From Elusimicrobiota bacterium (GTDB taxonomy: Bacteria; Elusimicrobiota; Elusimicrobia; UBA1565; UBA9628): 6,859 nt of DNA. The translations under genes and the position numbers were made by a program. This document shows positions 1 through 6,758 of this stretch, piece after piece (position 1 is the first letter of the stretch; the number at the start of each line of letters is the position of its first letter). The notes below the pieces were generated by a model that searched no databases, had not been told where the DNA came from, and saw only the letters and a program-made list of their open reading frames with translations. Location of the stretch: NCBI GenBank assembly GCA_028717525.1, contig JAQUNT010000125.1:1-6859 (forward strand). Direction: 5' to 3'.

Positions 1-30
1 GTCGCCGGCCTTGGCCACCTTGCTCGCGTC
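1..30 (-). repeat. Copy B of the 150-base-period repeat in the fibre-like gene (cut by the window edge)
   Basis: Bases 1-30 match bases 151-180 at 29 of 30 positions, with the single difference at base 27. On the minus strand they encode DASKVAKAGD. Looser similarity extends to about base 78 (GDGSGLTNISAT in protein). The unit may continue beyond base 1, so more copies could lie outside. Confidence 0.8.
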
Positions 31-1056
31 AGTCGCGCTGATATTGGTCAGGCCCGACCCATCGCCGAAGAAGCCGCCCTTGGTCGTGATCGAGCTGCCC
101 GACACGATATGAGCCCCAGAGCCGGACATGGTCAGCGCTCCGGTCATGGCGTCGCCGGCCTTGGCCACCTTGCTCGAGTCGGCCGCTGTGACGTTGCTCA
201 GCCCGGAGCCGTCGCCGAAATGCGCGCCGCTGAAGAACGGAGCCGTCACCCCGCCGGCCGCCACGCTGACCCCGGAGCTGGTGCGCAGGCTGAACTGGCC
301 GTCGCCGGAGGCCGTGAAGGTGCCGCTCGCCGCGGTCACCCCGCCGGCCACGCTGACCGGGCCGCCGACGGCGAGCTCCGCGCCGCGGTTGAGCACGCCG
401 GAGAGCACCACGTCGCTCGACACCATGACCAGGTTCAGGAAGGTGTTCTGTCCGGACCAGGTGCTCGTCGACTTCAGCAGCGACGTGCCCCCCGCGGCGT
501 CCACATAGGCCTTGTTCGCCGCGTGCCCCGGCGCGGTCGGGCCCGGCACGCTGAGCGTGCCGGTGAAGGTCTTGTCGCCCGCTATGCTCTGCGCCGCGGT
601 ATCGGTCGAGACCAAGGCCGCGTAGCCGCGGCCCTGCAGGAGCTGGGCGTTGAAGGCGTAGGGCGCCGTGATGAGCCGGGTCCTCGGCGTCAGGGGATTG
701 CCGTCCACCGTCACCTGCAGATAGGCCGCGGTTCCGGAGAACGCCGCCGCGTTCAGGGCGGAGACGGCCCCCAGCTGGACCGCGAAGACCCCGTTGACCA
801 CGGTCACGGACTGGCTCTCCGGCCCCCACAGGGACGCGCCGCCGGAGGCCGCGTCGAAAACCTGGAAAGTGAGCACGTGCGCGCCGGCCAGAGGGTTGTT
901 GCTCGAATCCGTCAGCCGGCCCTGGAAGTTCATGAGGCCGGGCGCGCTCTGCGCCTGGGCCGGGATCACCCCCACCCCGGGGACCGCGGGCATGGCGGCC
1001 ATGAGCCAGGCCAGGAAGACGCGCAGGAGTCTGGCTCCGGGATCCCGGGATCTCAC
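1..1056 (-). CDS. Secreted tail-fibre-like surface protein, N-terminal 352 residues (partial, 3' end outside window)
   Basis: The frame is open from GTG 1056 to base 1 without a stop, so the gene continues past the left edge. Residues 1-35 form a clear signal peptide: a basic start MRSRDPGARLLR, hydrophobic VFLAWLMAAMPAV, and cleavage AQA|QS. Residues 41-136 form a compact module beginning MNFQGRLTDSSNNPLAG, with TFQVFDAASGGASLWG and later ITAPYAFNA. This module is common at the start of bacterial surface and fibre-like proteins. Next come SIAGDKTFTGTLSVPGPTAP-HAANKAYVDA (157-187) and two copies of a FFGDGSGL-N---TD-SKVAKAGD unit with a 50-residue period (GDGSGL at 281 and 331), patterns shared with phage tail fibres and repetitive bacterial adhesins. 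The first unit contains AGDAMTGALT. A role as a surface fibre or adhesin is inferred; what lies at the C-terminus (for example an S74 chaperone or an anchor) is unknown. The GTG was chosen over the in-frame ATG at residue 19 because it has a strong GGAGG and a complete signal peptide. It overlaps the kinase stop by 4 bases (GTGA). Confidence 0.85.
   Translation of the reverse strand, partial: MRSRDPGARLLRVFLAWLMAAMPAVPGVGVIPAQAQSAPGLMNFQGRLTDSSNNPLAGAHVLTFQVFDAASGGASLWGPESQSVTVVNGVFAVQLGAVSALNAAAFSGTAAYLQVTVDGNPLTPRTRLITAPYAFNAQLLQGRGYAALVSTDTAAQSIAGDKTFTGTLSVPGPTAPGHAANKAYVDAAGGTSLLKSTSTWSGQNTFLNLVMVSSDVVLSGVLNRGAELAVGGPVSVAGGVTAASGTFTASGDGQFSLRTSSGVSVAAGGVTAPFFSGAHFGDGSGLSNVTAADSSKVAKAGDAMTGALTMSGSGAHIVSGSSITTKGGFFGDGSGLTNISATDASKVAKAGD
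151..180 (-). repeat. Copy A of the 150-base-period repeat in the fibre-like gene
   Basis: Nearly identical to bases 1-30 and encodes DSSKVAKAGD in the same reading frame. The preceding part of the unit, to about base 228, is diverged in DNA but similar in protein (FGDGSGLSNVTA). The offset is exactly 150 bases, or 50 codons, so the repeat keeps frame. Confidence 0.8.
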
Positions 1057-2531
1057 GCCGCGCCTCCGACCGGATGAGGCGTCTTCGGGATCGTGACCCG
1101 GAAGGTCGAGCCCTGGCCCGGCGTGCTGGTCACCGCGATGGAACCGCCCAGGCCGTCGACCGCCTTCTTGGCGATGGCCAGGCCCAGGCCCGAGCCCGGG
1201 ATGCGTTCGCCCGCCCGCCGCGAGCCGGCGCGGTAGAACTTGGTGAAGAGGTCGGGCAGGTCCCCGGCCGGTATGCCGCAGCCCGTGTCCGAGACCCAGA
1301 ACGCGACCCGCTCCGCCGAGTCCTCGATGCCCAGCCGCACCGCGCCCCCGCTCGACGTGTATTTCAGGGCGTTGGAGACCAGGTTGGTCACGATCCGGCG
1401 CAGGGGCTCCTCCTCCGCGTACAGATAAGCCATGCCTTGAGGGGTGTCCAGCACCACGGCGATGCGCTTGGACCTGGCCAACGGGGCGAAGAGCGTGGTC
1501 ACCTCGTTGAAAAGGTCGTGCAGGCCCACCACGCGGCGCGCGGCCGGCGAGCCCGCCGCCGCGTCCGGGCCGAAGAGGCGCAGGGCGCTGCCCAAGGAGT
1601 TCTCCATGCGCAGCACCGCGGCCAGCATGGTCTCGATCACCTCTCCCTGCTCCGCCTTCCCGGCTGGGATGCCTTTCTCCTGCCAGAGCTCCAGATAGCC
1701 CTTCAGTCCTCCCAGCGGGGTGTTGAGCTCATGGGTCAGGGTGTGCAGGATGTCCTCGCGGAAGTCCATGAGCTCCTTGAGCCCCGCGGTCATCTGGTTG
1801 AACCGGGCCGCCAGCAGTCCCACCTCGTCGCGGCCGGAGACCGGCACGCTCACGCCCAGGTCGCCCTTGCCCACCGAGACCACGGCCGCGCTCAGCGCCG
1901 TCAGCGGACCGGTCAGGAGCTTGGCCAGGCTCGCGGCCCCCAGCATCCCCAGGACCAGGAAGACGCCGGCGACCTGCAAGGTGCGCCGCAGCAGAGGCCG
2001 CAGGGCGCGCGCGAGCTCGGCGTCGAGGATCCCGTTGTCGAAGCCCAGCCGCACGGCCAGGCTCTCGGACGCGGCCGGCTCCGCCACGGCCACGGTCGCG
2101 TCGCCCGCGGCGGTCAAGGACAGCCCCGCGGCCGAGACCGCCACGGTGGCCGCCGGGCCCGGACCTGCGGGATAGGCCGTGACCGTGTAGGTCACCGGCC
2201 GCCTCGGCGAGACGGTGCGCGCCAGGTACAGGAGCCCAGGGCGCTCGGCGCCGATGACCGAGGTGTGGCCCCGGGAGGTCACGGAGGCCGCCGCCAGCTC
2301 CGGATGCTCCTTCTGCAGGACCATGAGGTAGCTCACGAGCATGAGGCGGTCCCGCCGGTCCATGGACTCCTGCGCGATGCGCTCCACGCCCTCCATGAGC
2401 GTCTCCAGGCGCCGGCGGCAGTCGTCCTGCAGCGCCCGCCTCTGCACCACGGTCACGGTGCCCGCCAGGGCCAGCACCACCGCGGCGATGAGCGCGGCCG
2501 TCAGCAGGGAGAGCTTGGTCCTGATCCTCAT
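1053..2531 (-). CDS. Membrane-bound sensor histidine kinase (HAMP, HisKA, HATPase_c)
   Basis: A protein of 492 residues that autophosphorylates on His and passes the phosphate to a response regulator. Transmembrane segments lie at about 7-29 and 184-206, enclosing an extracytoplasmic sensor of about 155 residues that I do not recognise. A HAMP linker follows at about 206-256 (conserved Pro209; DEVG-L-ARFNQM at 235-247). The dimerisation/phosphoacceptor helix carries HELNTPL with the accepting His267. The ATP-binding domain is intact: N-box NLVSNALKYT (383-392), G1 DTGCGIP (415-421), F-box FTKFYR (429-434), G2 GSGLGL (446-451). Everything needed for activity is present. The start was chosen at ATG 2531 because the transmembrane segment begins there, a purine-rich AAGGAAGAG precedes it, and it forms an ATGA overlap with the PorV-like gene. 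The frame stays open upstream as far as 3698, but that stretch is antisense-free shadow of the PorV-like gene in another frame. The likely partner is the response regulator at the right edge (inference). Confidence 0.95.
   Translation of the reverse strand: MRIRTKLSLLTAALIAAVVLALAGTVTVVQRRALQDDCRRRLETLMEGVERIAQESMDRRDRLMLVSYLMVLQKEHPELAAASVTSRGHTSVIGAERPGLLYLARTVSPRRPVTYTVTAYPAGPGPAATVAVSAAGLSLTAAGDATVAVAEPAASESLAVRLGFDNGILDAELARALRPLLRRTLQVAGVFLVLGMLGAASLAKLLTGPLTALSAAVVSVGKGDLGVSVPVSGRDEVGLLAARFNQMTAGLKELMDFREDILHTLTHELNTPLGGLKGYLELWQEKGIPAGKAEQGEVIETMLAAVLRMENSLGSALRLFGPDAAAGSPAARRVVGLHDLFNEVTTLFAPLARSKRIAVVLDTPQGMAYLYAEEEPLRRIVTNLVSNALKYTSSGGAVRLGIEDSAERVAFWVSDTGCGIPAGDLPDLFTKFYRAGSRRAGERIPGSGLGLAIAKKAVDGLGGSIAVTSTPGQGSTFRVTIPKTPHPVGGAA
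1063..1067 (-). promoter_or_regulatory. Ribosome binding site deciding the GTG start of the fibre-like protein
   Basis: GGAGG on the minus strand, 6 bases before GTG 1056 and inside the last codons of the histidine kinase. The ideal spacing is the main reason to prefer GTG 1056 over later ATG codons. Confidence 0.7.
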
Positions 2532-4474
2532 GGCAGCTCTTCCTTGACCCGGCGCAGGGCGTTCTGAGCCTCCACGTCGCCGGGATCGGCCTGCAGGATG
2601 GTCTCGAACGCCTTCTTGGCCGCCTCGAAGCGGCGCGCCGCGTAGTCGTCGGTGCCCGCGTCGAAGAGGCGCTGCCGCTCCTGCGGGCTCAGGCGCGGCC
2701 GCTCCGGGGGCGGCGGCGCCTGGCGCACGGGCTTGACCGCCGGGGCGTGCTCGCGCGCCCGCCGGATGCTGCGGATGGTGGCCTTGATGGCGGTGCGCAC
2801 CGCGGCGTTGGGCTCGAATTCGTAGGCCTTCTCCCAGGCCTTCACGGAATCGTCGTACTGTTTGAGCGCGAAGTACGCGGAGCCCAGGTCCTCCCAGGCC
2901 GCCGCGCTCTTGGGCTCGACGCGCAGCACCTCCAAGCTCAGCTGCGCGGCCTTCTCGTACTCCGCGTCCTCTATGGCGGCGTTGGCCTGGGCCAGCTTGA
3001 CGGCTGCCTGATGGTCCGGCTTCTCCCCGGCCGGGAAGGTCGCGCGCTTGATGCCCGTGACGCTCTCCAGCTGGGTCAGGAAGGCGTCGAGCTCCTTCCA
3101 GCCGGGCTCCAGGCTCAGGGCCTGGCTCACCTTGGCCACGGCCTCCAGGTTGTCTCCCGAGAAGTAGGCCAGCAGCCCCAGATGGAGGGAGGCCTGCATG
3201 GGGTCGGTCTTGTAGCTCGGCAGGGCCTTGATCTGCCGGGCCACGAAGCTCAAGCGCCCGTAGCGCTCGAGCAGAGCCTTGTCGGCCGGCGCCGTCTGCA
3301 GGGCTTCGTCGAACTTCTGCAGGGCTTCGAAGTACCGGGCGCGCGCCTCCAGGGCCCGGGACTGGGCCAGGAACTCCTCCACCGTGAGCCCCCGCGAGGG
3401 GACGCGGTCGGCCTCGGCCGGCGGCCCGGCTTGGCCGGCCTTGAGCTGCTTCATGGCCTCGAGGACCATCTCCAGCGATTCCTCCGCCTCGGTCCTGCGG
3501 CCGAAGCGGAAGCTCAGGGAGATCTTGTGGCTGGAGATGGGCACGCTGACCGTCCCGATCGGCACGCCCAGGGCGTAGTCGATCTCGAAGCGGCGGCTGC
3601 GGTAGGAGGCTCCCGCGTCGAACTCCGTGTAGTCCCGGCTGCCCCAGCCGAAGCCGGCGCGCGCGGCCACGTCGCCCGCGAAGAGCCGGGGGAACCATCT
3701 CTCCGCGGCCATGATGAAGGTGTGGTCGCGCCCGCCGGCCGAGCCCCTCTGCGTGTCGTACTCGGCCACCAGGTTGGAGATGAGGCTGCGGTAGTTGAAG
3801 CCCATCTTCAGCAGCATGGGCAGACGGTCCGGGCCGCTACCGTAGGAGACGTCGGGCTGGTTGAGGTGGAGGGCCGCCAGTCCCACGGAGTAGTGCCGGC
3901 CCAGCTTGTAGAGCAGGCCCAGGTCGCCGTCGTAGGCGCTCCGGCTGCGGCTGCCCGCGAGCAGCGGGTCGGTCTGGCCGCTTCCCACCACCCCGTTGGT
4001 GCGGACGGCGTTGGCGGCCTCGGCGAAGGAGCCGAAGGAACTGCGCAGATACTTCAGGTTCACGCCTCCGTAGAGCTCGCCTCCGGGCGGGGCCTCCCAC
4101 ATGAGCCGGCCGTAGGACAGATAGAAGGCGTCCTCGCGATAGAGGCTGGTGTCGAGGGTGAAGGAATCCCAAGCCGCGCCCAAAGCGCCCTGGCGGCCTT
4201 CGCGCAGGGGGTGGACATAGCCGATGAAGGCGGTGTTGAGGTTGGAGCTGTCGCTCAGGCCCGGATAGAGCATGGAGTAGGCGGCGCCCAGCTCCGGGCG
4301 CTCCAAGGTGCCCAGGCCCGCCGGGTTGTAGTAGATCGCGTAGACGTCGTCGGCCACGGGCACGAAGGCGTTGCCCATGCCCGCGGCCCGGGCCCCGGCT
4401 CCCAGGTCCTCGAACGCGGCCCGGGCCGGCAGGGCCGGCAGGACGATGAGCGCCGCCAGGAGCAGGGCCCTCAT
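2528..4474 (-). CDS. PorV/PorQ (UPF0164)-type outer membrane barrel fused to a C-terminal TPR region
   Basis: A protein of 648 residues. Residues 1-19 are a signal peptide (MRALLLAALIVLPALPARA, cleavage at ARA|AF). The mature N-terminus FEDLGAGARAAGMGNAFVPV-ADD--AIYYNPAGLG (residues 21-55) is the signature of the PorV/PorQ/UPF0164 outer-membrane family. Alternating aromatic beta strands continue to about residue 325, ending ISLSFRFG, a typical closing barrel strand. A charged linker (326-365) leads into TPR-like helix pairs at about 373-400, 426-457, 490-520 and 525-556. A proline-rich linker (579-597) precedes one more TPR at 601-633. In Bacteroidota, PorV shuttles type IX cargo at the outer membrane; a similar role here is inference. 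The TPR part would presumably face the periplasm. Plain family members are about as long as the barrel alone, so the TPR tail is an addition. The start is a 4-base ATGA overlap with the FN3 gene and has only a weak GGTGG purine stretch, suggesting coupled translation. The barrel family call is strong, the TPR call good, and the function uncertain. Confidence 0.85.
   Translation of the reverse strand: MRALLLAALIVLPALPARAAFEDLGAGARAAGMGNAFVPVADDVYAIYYNPAGLGTLERPELGAAYSMLYPGLSDSSNLNTAFIGYVHPLREGRQGALGAAWDSFTLDTSLYREDAFYLSYGRLMWEAPPGGELYGGVNLKYLRSSFGSFAEAANAVRTNGVVGSGQTDPLLAGSRSRSAYDGDLGLLYKLGRHYSVGLAALHLNQPDVSYGSGPDRLPMLLKMGFNYRSLISNLVAEYDTQRGSAGGRDHTFIMAAERWFPRLFAGDVAARAGFGWGSRDYTEFDAGASYRSRRFEIDYALGVPIGTVSVPISSHKISLSFRFGRRTEAEESLEMVLEAMKQLKAGQAGPPAEADRVPSRGLTVEEFLAQSRALEARARYFEALQKFDEALQTAPADKALLERYGRLSFVARQIKALPSYKTDPMQASLHLGLLAYFSGDNLEAVAKVSQALSLEPGWKELDAFLTQLESVTGIKRATFPAGEKPDHQAAVKLAQANAAIEDAEYEKAAQLSLEVLRVEPKSAAAWEDLGSAYFALKQYDDSVKAWEKAYEFEPNAAVRTAIKATIRSIRRAREHAPAVKPVRQAPPPPERPRLSPQERQRLFDAGTDDYAARRFEAAKKAFETILQADPGDVEAQNALRRVKEELP
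2537..2545 (-). promoter_or_regulatory. Ribosome binding site of the histidine kinase
   Basis: On the minus strand this is AAGGAAGAG, lying inside the last codons of the PorV-like gene. AGGA is 9 bases and GAG is 5 bases before ATG 2531. It fixes the kinase start there rather than at the far upstream end of the open frame. Confidence 0.65.
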
Positions 4475-6756
4475 CGGATCACCACCACCGTGCCGTTATA
4501 GGTCCTGCCTTCGGCGCGGATCTGGTAGATGTAGACCCCGCGCGGCACGACCGCGCCGTTGGCCTTGCCGTCCCAGACCAGGCTCGCGCCCGCGACGGGC
4601 CCCGGAGCCAGGTCCGCCACGAAGCGGCCGCGCACGTCGTAGATCCTGCCGCTGACCGCCGAATCCTGGGGATTGCTGAAGGTGAACACCACGGTGTCGT
4701 TGAGACCGTTGCCGTCGGGCGTGATGGCCCGGTTGGAGACCCCGGAGGCGTCGAAGCTGAAGCCCTGGGCGCGCGCCGTGGCGCGGATCTGGTAATTGCC
4801 CAGATACGGCGCCTGCACCTGGACCGTCTGGGCCAAGGGGTCCACGCGGCCGAAGACCTTGGCCGCGCTCTTCCCTTCGACATAGTAGGCGGTCAGCCAA
4901 TCCGAGGCCTCGTCGGCCGAGACGGCCGGGGCCAGGGGGTTGGCCGCCTGGGAACGGGGTCGCGGCGCTCCGGCGACGACCTGCCCGCCCGCGGTGTCGT
5001 AGTGGAGCGCGATGTCGAAAGGCGAGCTGGCGGCGGGCAGGGGCGCGGCCTCGTTGCCGGGAGAAGAGACCGGGTCGAAGCTCACGGACTGGACCACGCG
5101 CCCGCCCAGGTCCTCGGGCCGCTCGTCGACCCGCACCAGGAGAGGCTTCCCGCTCGGGTTGCCGGAGGGCTGGAGGAATCCGGCCGCCGCGGCCGGTATC
5201 CTCAGGCGGGTCACCTGGTCGGCGCCGAGGGCATAGATGTCCCCCAGCGTGTCGACCGCCATGGCCGAGTCCGTCCAGCCGCTTGGGAAGCCGTCGCGGG
5301 ACACGACCTTGTAGTAGGAGACGGCCCCGGGCGTCGGGACGCTGGCCACGTAGACCGCGGCGCTGGCCGGAGCCGAGCCGACGTACTCCCAGTTGGGCCG
5401 GAAGATGCCCGTGGCGCGGTAGATCTCGAAGCGGTTGAGCTCGAAGGGGATCGGCGCGGCCGGGACCTGGAAGCCGGAGCCGTCCAGGTTGGAGCCGACC
5501 TGGCTCCAGCTCAAGGTGATGGAGGAGCCCTCGGCGTTCAGGGCGCCCGCCAGACCCGCCGGCGCCATGGGCGGCAGGTCGAGGACGACGAAGGTCGAGA
5601 CGGCCACCGAGAAGACGTTGGCCACGTTGCGGCTGTAGAGCGAGAAATACCCGGTCACGTCCAGGGTCAGGCCGGTCTCCAGGTAGGACGCGGCCGAAGC
5701 CGAGGACCGGACCACGGCGCCGTCGGCCAGGACCGTGCCCGGCGGATAGGCCGTGCCGTCGGCCGGCCCCGACGTGATCGGGTTCGTGCTCAGCAGGATG
5801 GTCACTCCGGCGCGTTCGGGGAAGTCCGGATTGCTCCAGGTCAGCGTCAAACGGCGGCCGAGGTCGTCGGTCGCCACGGCGAGCCCCTCGATGGGCAGGA
5901 CCACGAGGCGCCGGGTGACGGTGCTCATCACCGTGTTGAAATTCCCCTGGCTCTGCCAGTTGAGGCTGCCCAGGCTGAAGTAGTAGGTGGTGTCGGGCGC
6001 CAGGCCGGTCACGGTCAGGGTCACCGCGAGCCCGCTGGGAGTCTGCGAGGTCACGACCACCCCGCCCGGGGTCAAGAGGCCGAAGTTGGTGGAGGAGCCT
6101 TTGACGAGGTAGCCCTCGGCGCCGTCCGCGGGCAGGACCCAGGAGATGGTCACGCTGGTGCCGAAGACCCCCGAGAACAGCGGGGAGGCCGGCAGCCGCG
6201 ACCAGGTGGACTCGTCGCTCGGCGCCGAGGTCTCGGCGAAGAACTTCCGGGCGTCGGCCAGGTAGATGCGCGTGTAGTACGTGGTGTTGGCCAGAAGACC
6301 GGTCAAAGTGTAGTACTGGGTCGCGCCGGGGGCGGTGGTGGTCGCGAACTCGGTCTGATAGGTGGTGGGCGCGAAGACATGGGCCGGATCGCTCGACGCG
6401 TCGATGCGCCAGTGTCCGGCCAGGACGTCGCCCTGGAAGCCGTCGCGCCCGGGCGAAGGCCAGGACAGCTCCAAAGACCCGGTGTCCTTGGACACGGCCG
6501 TGATGGAGGTGATGGAGCCGGGTTGGGAGATCTCATGCATGAGCCCCGGGAAGACCTGGGCGCTCGCGCAGGTCAGCGTGGAGATCCCCGCTTCCGCGAC
6601 CGCGCTGTCGAGCGCCAGGCCCGCGCCTGCGGCGCTGCCCCCGCCCCCCGCTATGAGGTTGCGGCGGATGGCCACGCCGGCTCCGCTCAAGCCGGGCTCC
6701 GCGGAAGCCGGAGCCGGGGCCCAGAGCGCCAGAAGTCCCAGCAGGACCGGGATCAA
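4471..6756 (-). CDS. Secreted multi-domain fibronectin type III protein with FlgD/type IX-like C-terminal domain
   Basis: A protein of 761 residues starting at TTG, probably exported to the cell surface or medium. Residues 1-19 form a short signal peptide (hydrophobic VLLGLLALW, cleavage after ASA); it is unusual in having no positive charge before the hydrophobic core. Residues 20-80 are a Gly/Ala-rich leader. Four FN3-like segments follow at about 81-189, 190-288, 289-393 and 394-502, with the recurring LSW/ISW/LTW strand motifs and the T-TYY turn (TTYYTRIY, TTYYFSL). Residues 503-665 form a beta-rich region containing the AYYVEGKS..V.GRVDPLAQTVQV..LGNYQIRA pattern seen near the end of such surface proteins. 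Residues 672-761 resemble FlgD-Ig/type IX C-terminal domains: ITPDGNGLNDT (678-688), then VWDGKANG and VPRGVYIYQI (727-746), ending in TVVVIR. Catalytic motifs were not seen, so adhesion or a structural role is more likely than enzymatic activity. Its TGA overlaps the start of the next gene by 4 bases. No more specific function can be assigned. Confidence 0.85.
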   Translation of the reverse strand: MIPVLLGLLALWAPAPASAEPGLSGAGVAIRRNLIAGGGGSAAGAGLALDSAVAEAGISTLTCASAQVFPGLMHEISQPGSITSITAVSKDTGSLELSWPSPGRDGFQGDVLAGHWRIDASSDPAHVFAPTTYQTEFATTTAPGATQYYTLTGLLANTTYYTRIYLADARKFFAETSAPSDESTWSRLPASPLFSGVFGTSVTISWVLPADGAEGYLVKGSSTNFGLLTPGGVVVTSQTPSGLAVTLTVTGLAPDTTYYFSLGSLNWQSQGNFNTVMSTVTRRLVVLPIEGLAVATDDLGRRLTLTWSNPDFPERAGVTILLSTNPITSGPADGTAYPPGTVLADGAVVRSSASAASYLETGLTLDVTGYFSLYSRNVANVFSVAVSTFVVLDLPPMAPAGLAGALNAEGSSITLSWSQVGSNLDGSGFQVPAAPIPFELNRFEIYRATGIFRPNWEYVGSAPASAAVYVASVPTPGAVSYYKVVSRDGFPSGWTDSAMAVDTLGDIYALGADQVTRLRIPAAAAGFLQPSGNPSGKPLLVRVDERPEDLGGRVVQSVSFDPVSSPGNEAAPLPAASSPFDIALHYDTAGGQVVAGAPRPRSQAANPLAPAVSADEASDWLTAYYVEGKSAAKVFGRVDPLAQTVQVQAPYLGNYQIRATARAQGFSFDASGVSNRAITPDGNGLNDTVVFTFSNPQDSAVSGRIYDVRGRFVADLAPGPVAGASLVWDGKANGAVVPRGVYIYQIRAEGRTYNGTVVVIR

Positions 6757-6758
6757 GT

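Noticed and set aside
1..180. Direct repeat considered as a CRISPR or mobile-element end
   Set aside because: Only two copies, 150 bases apart, in frame and inside a coding sequence, with the intervening sequence coding for the same protein; this is an internal protein repeat.
29..829. Minus-strand open frame of 266 codons and plus-strand frames at 109-1077 and 128-508
   Set aside because: These are wrong-frame readings of the unterminated fibre-like gene, whose true frame runs from 1056 to base 1 with a signal peptide and recognisable repeats.
1074..2567. Long plus-strand open frame (497 codons) antisense to the histidine kinase
   Set aside because: The opposite strand has every kinase motif in order; this frame is Arg/Gln/His/Gly-rich noise.
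2532..3698. N-terminal extension of the kinase frame up to 3698
   Set aside because: The added 389 residues are Arg/Gly/Ala-rich and overlap the PorV-like gene in another frame. The kinase has its own ribosome site and transmembrane start at ATG 2531.
2747..4501. Long plus-strand open frame (584 codons) antisense to the PorV-like gene
   Set aside because: Same compositional artefact; it would overlap a well-supported barrel/TPR gene throughout and shows no family motif.
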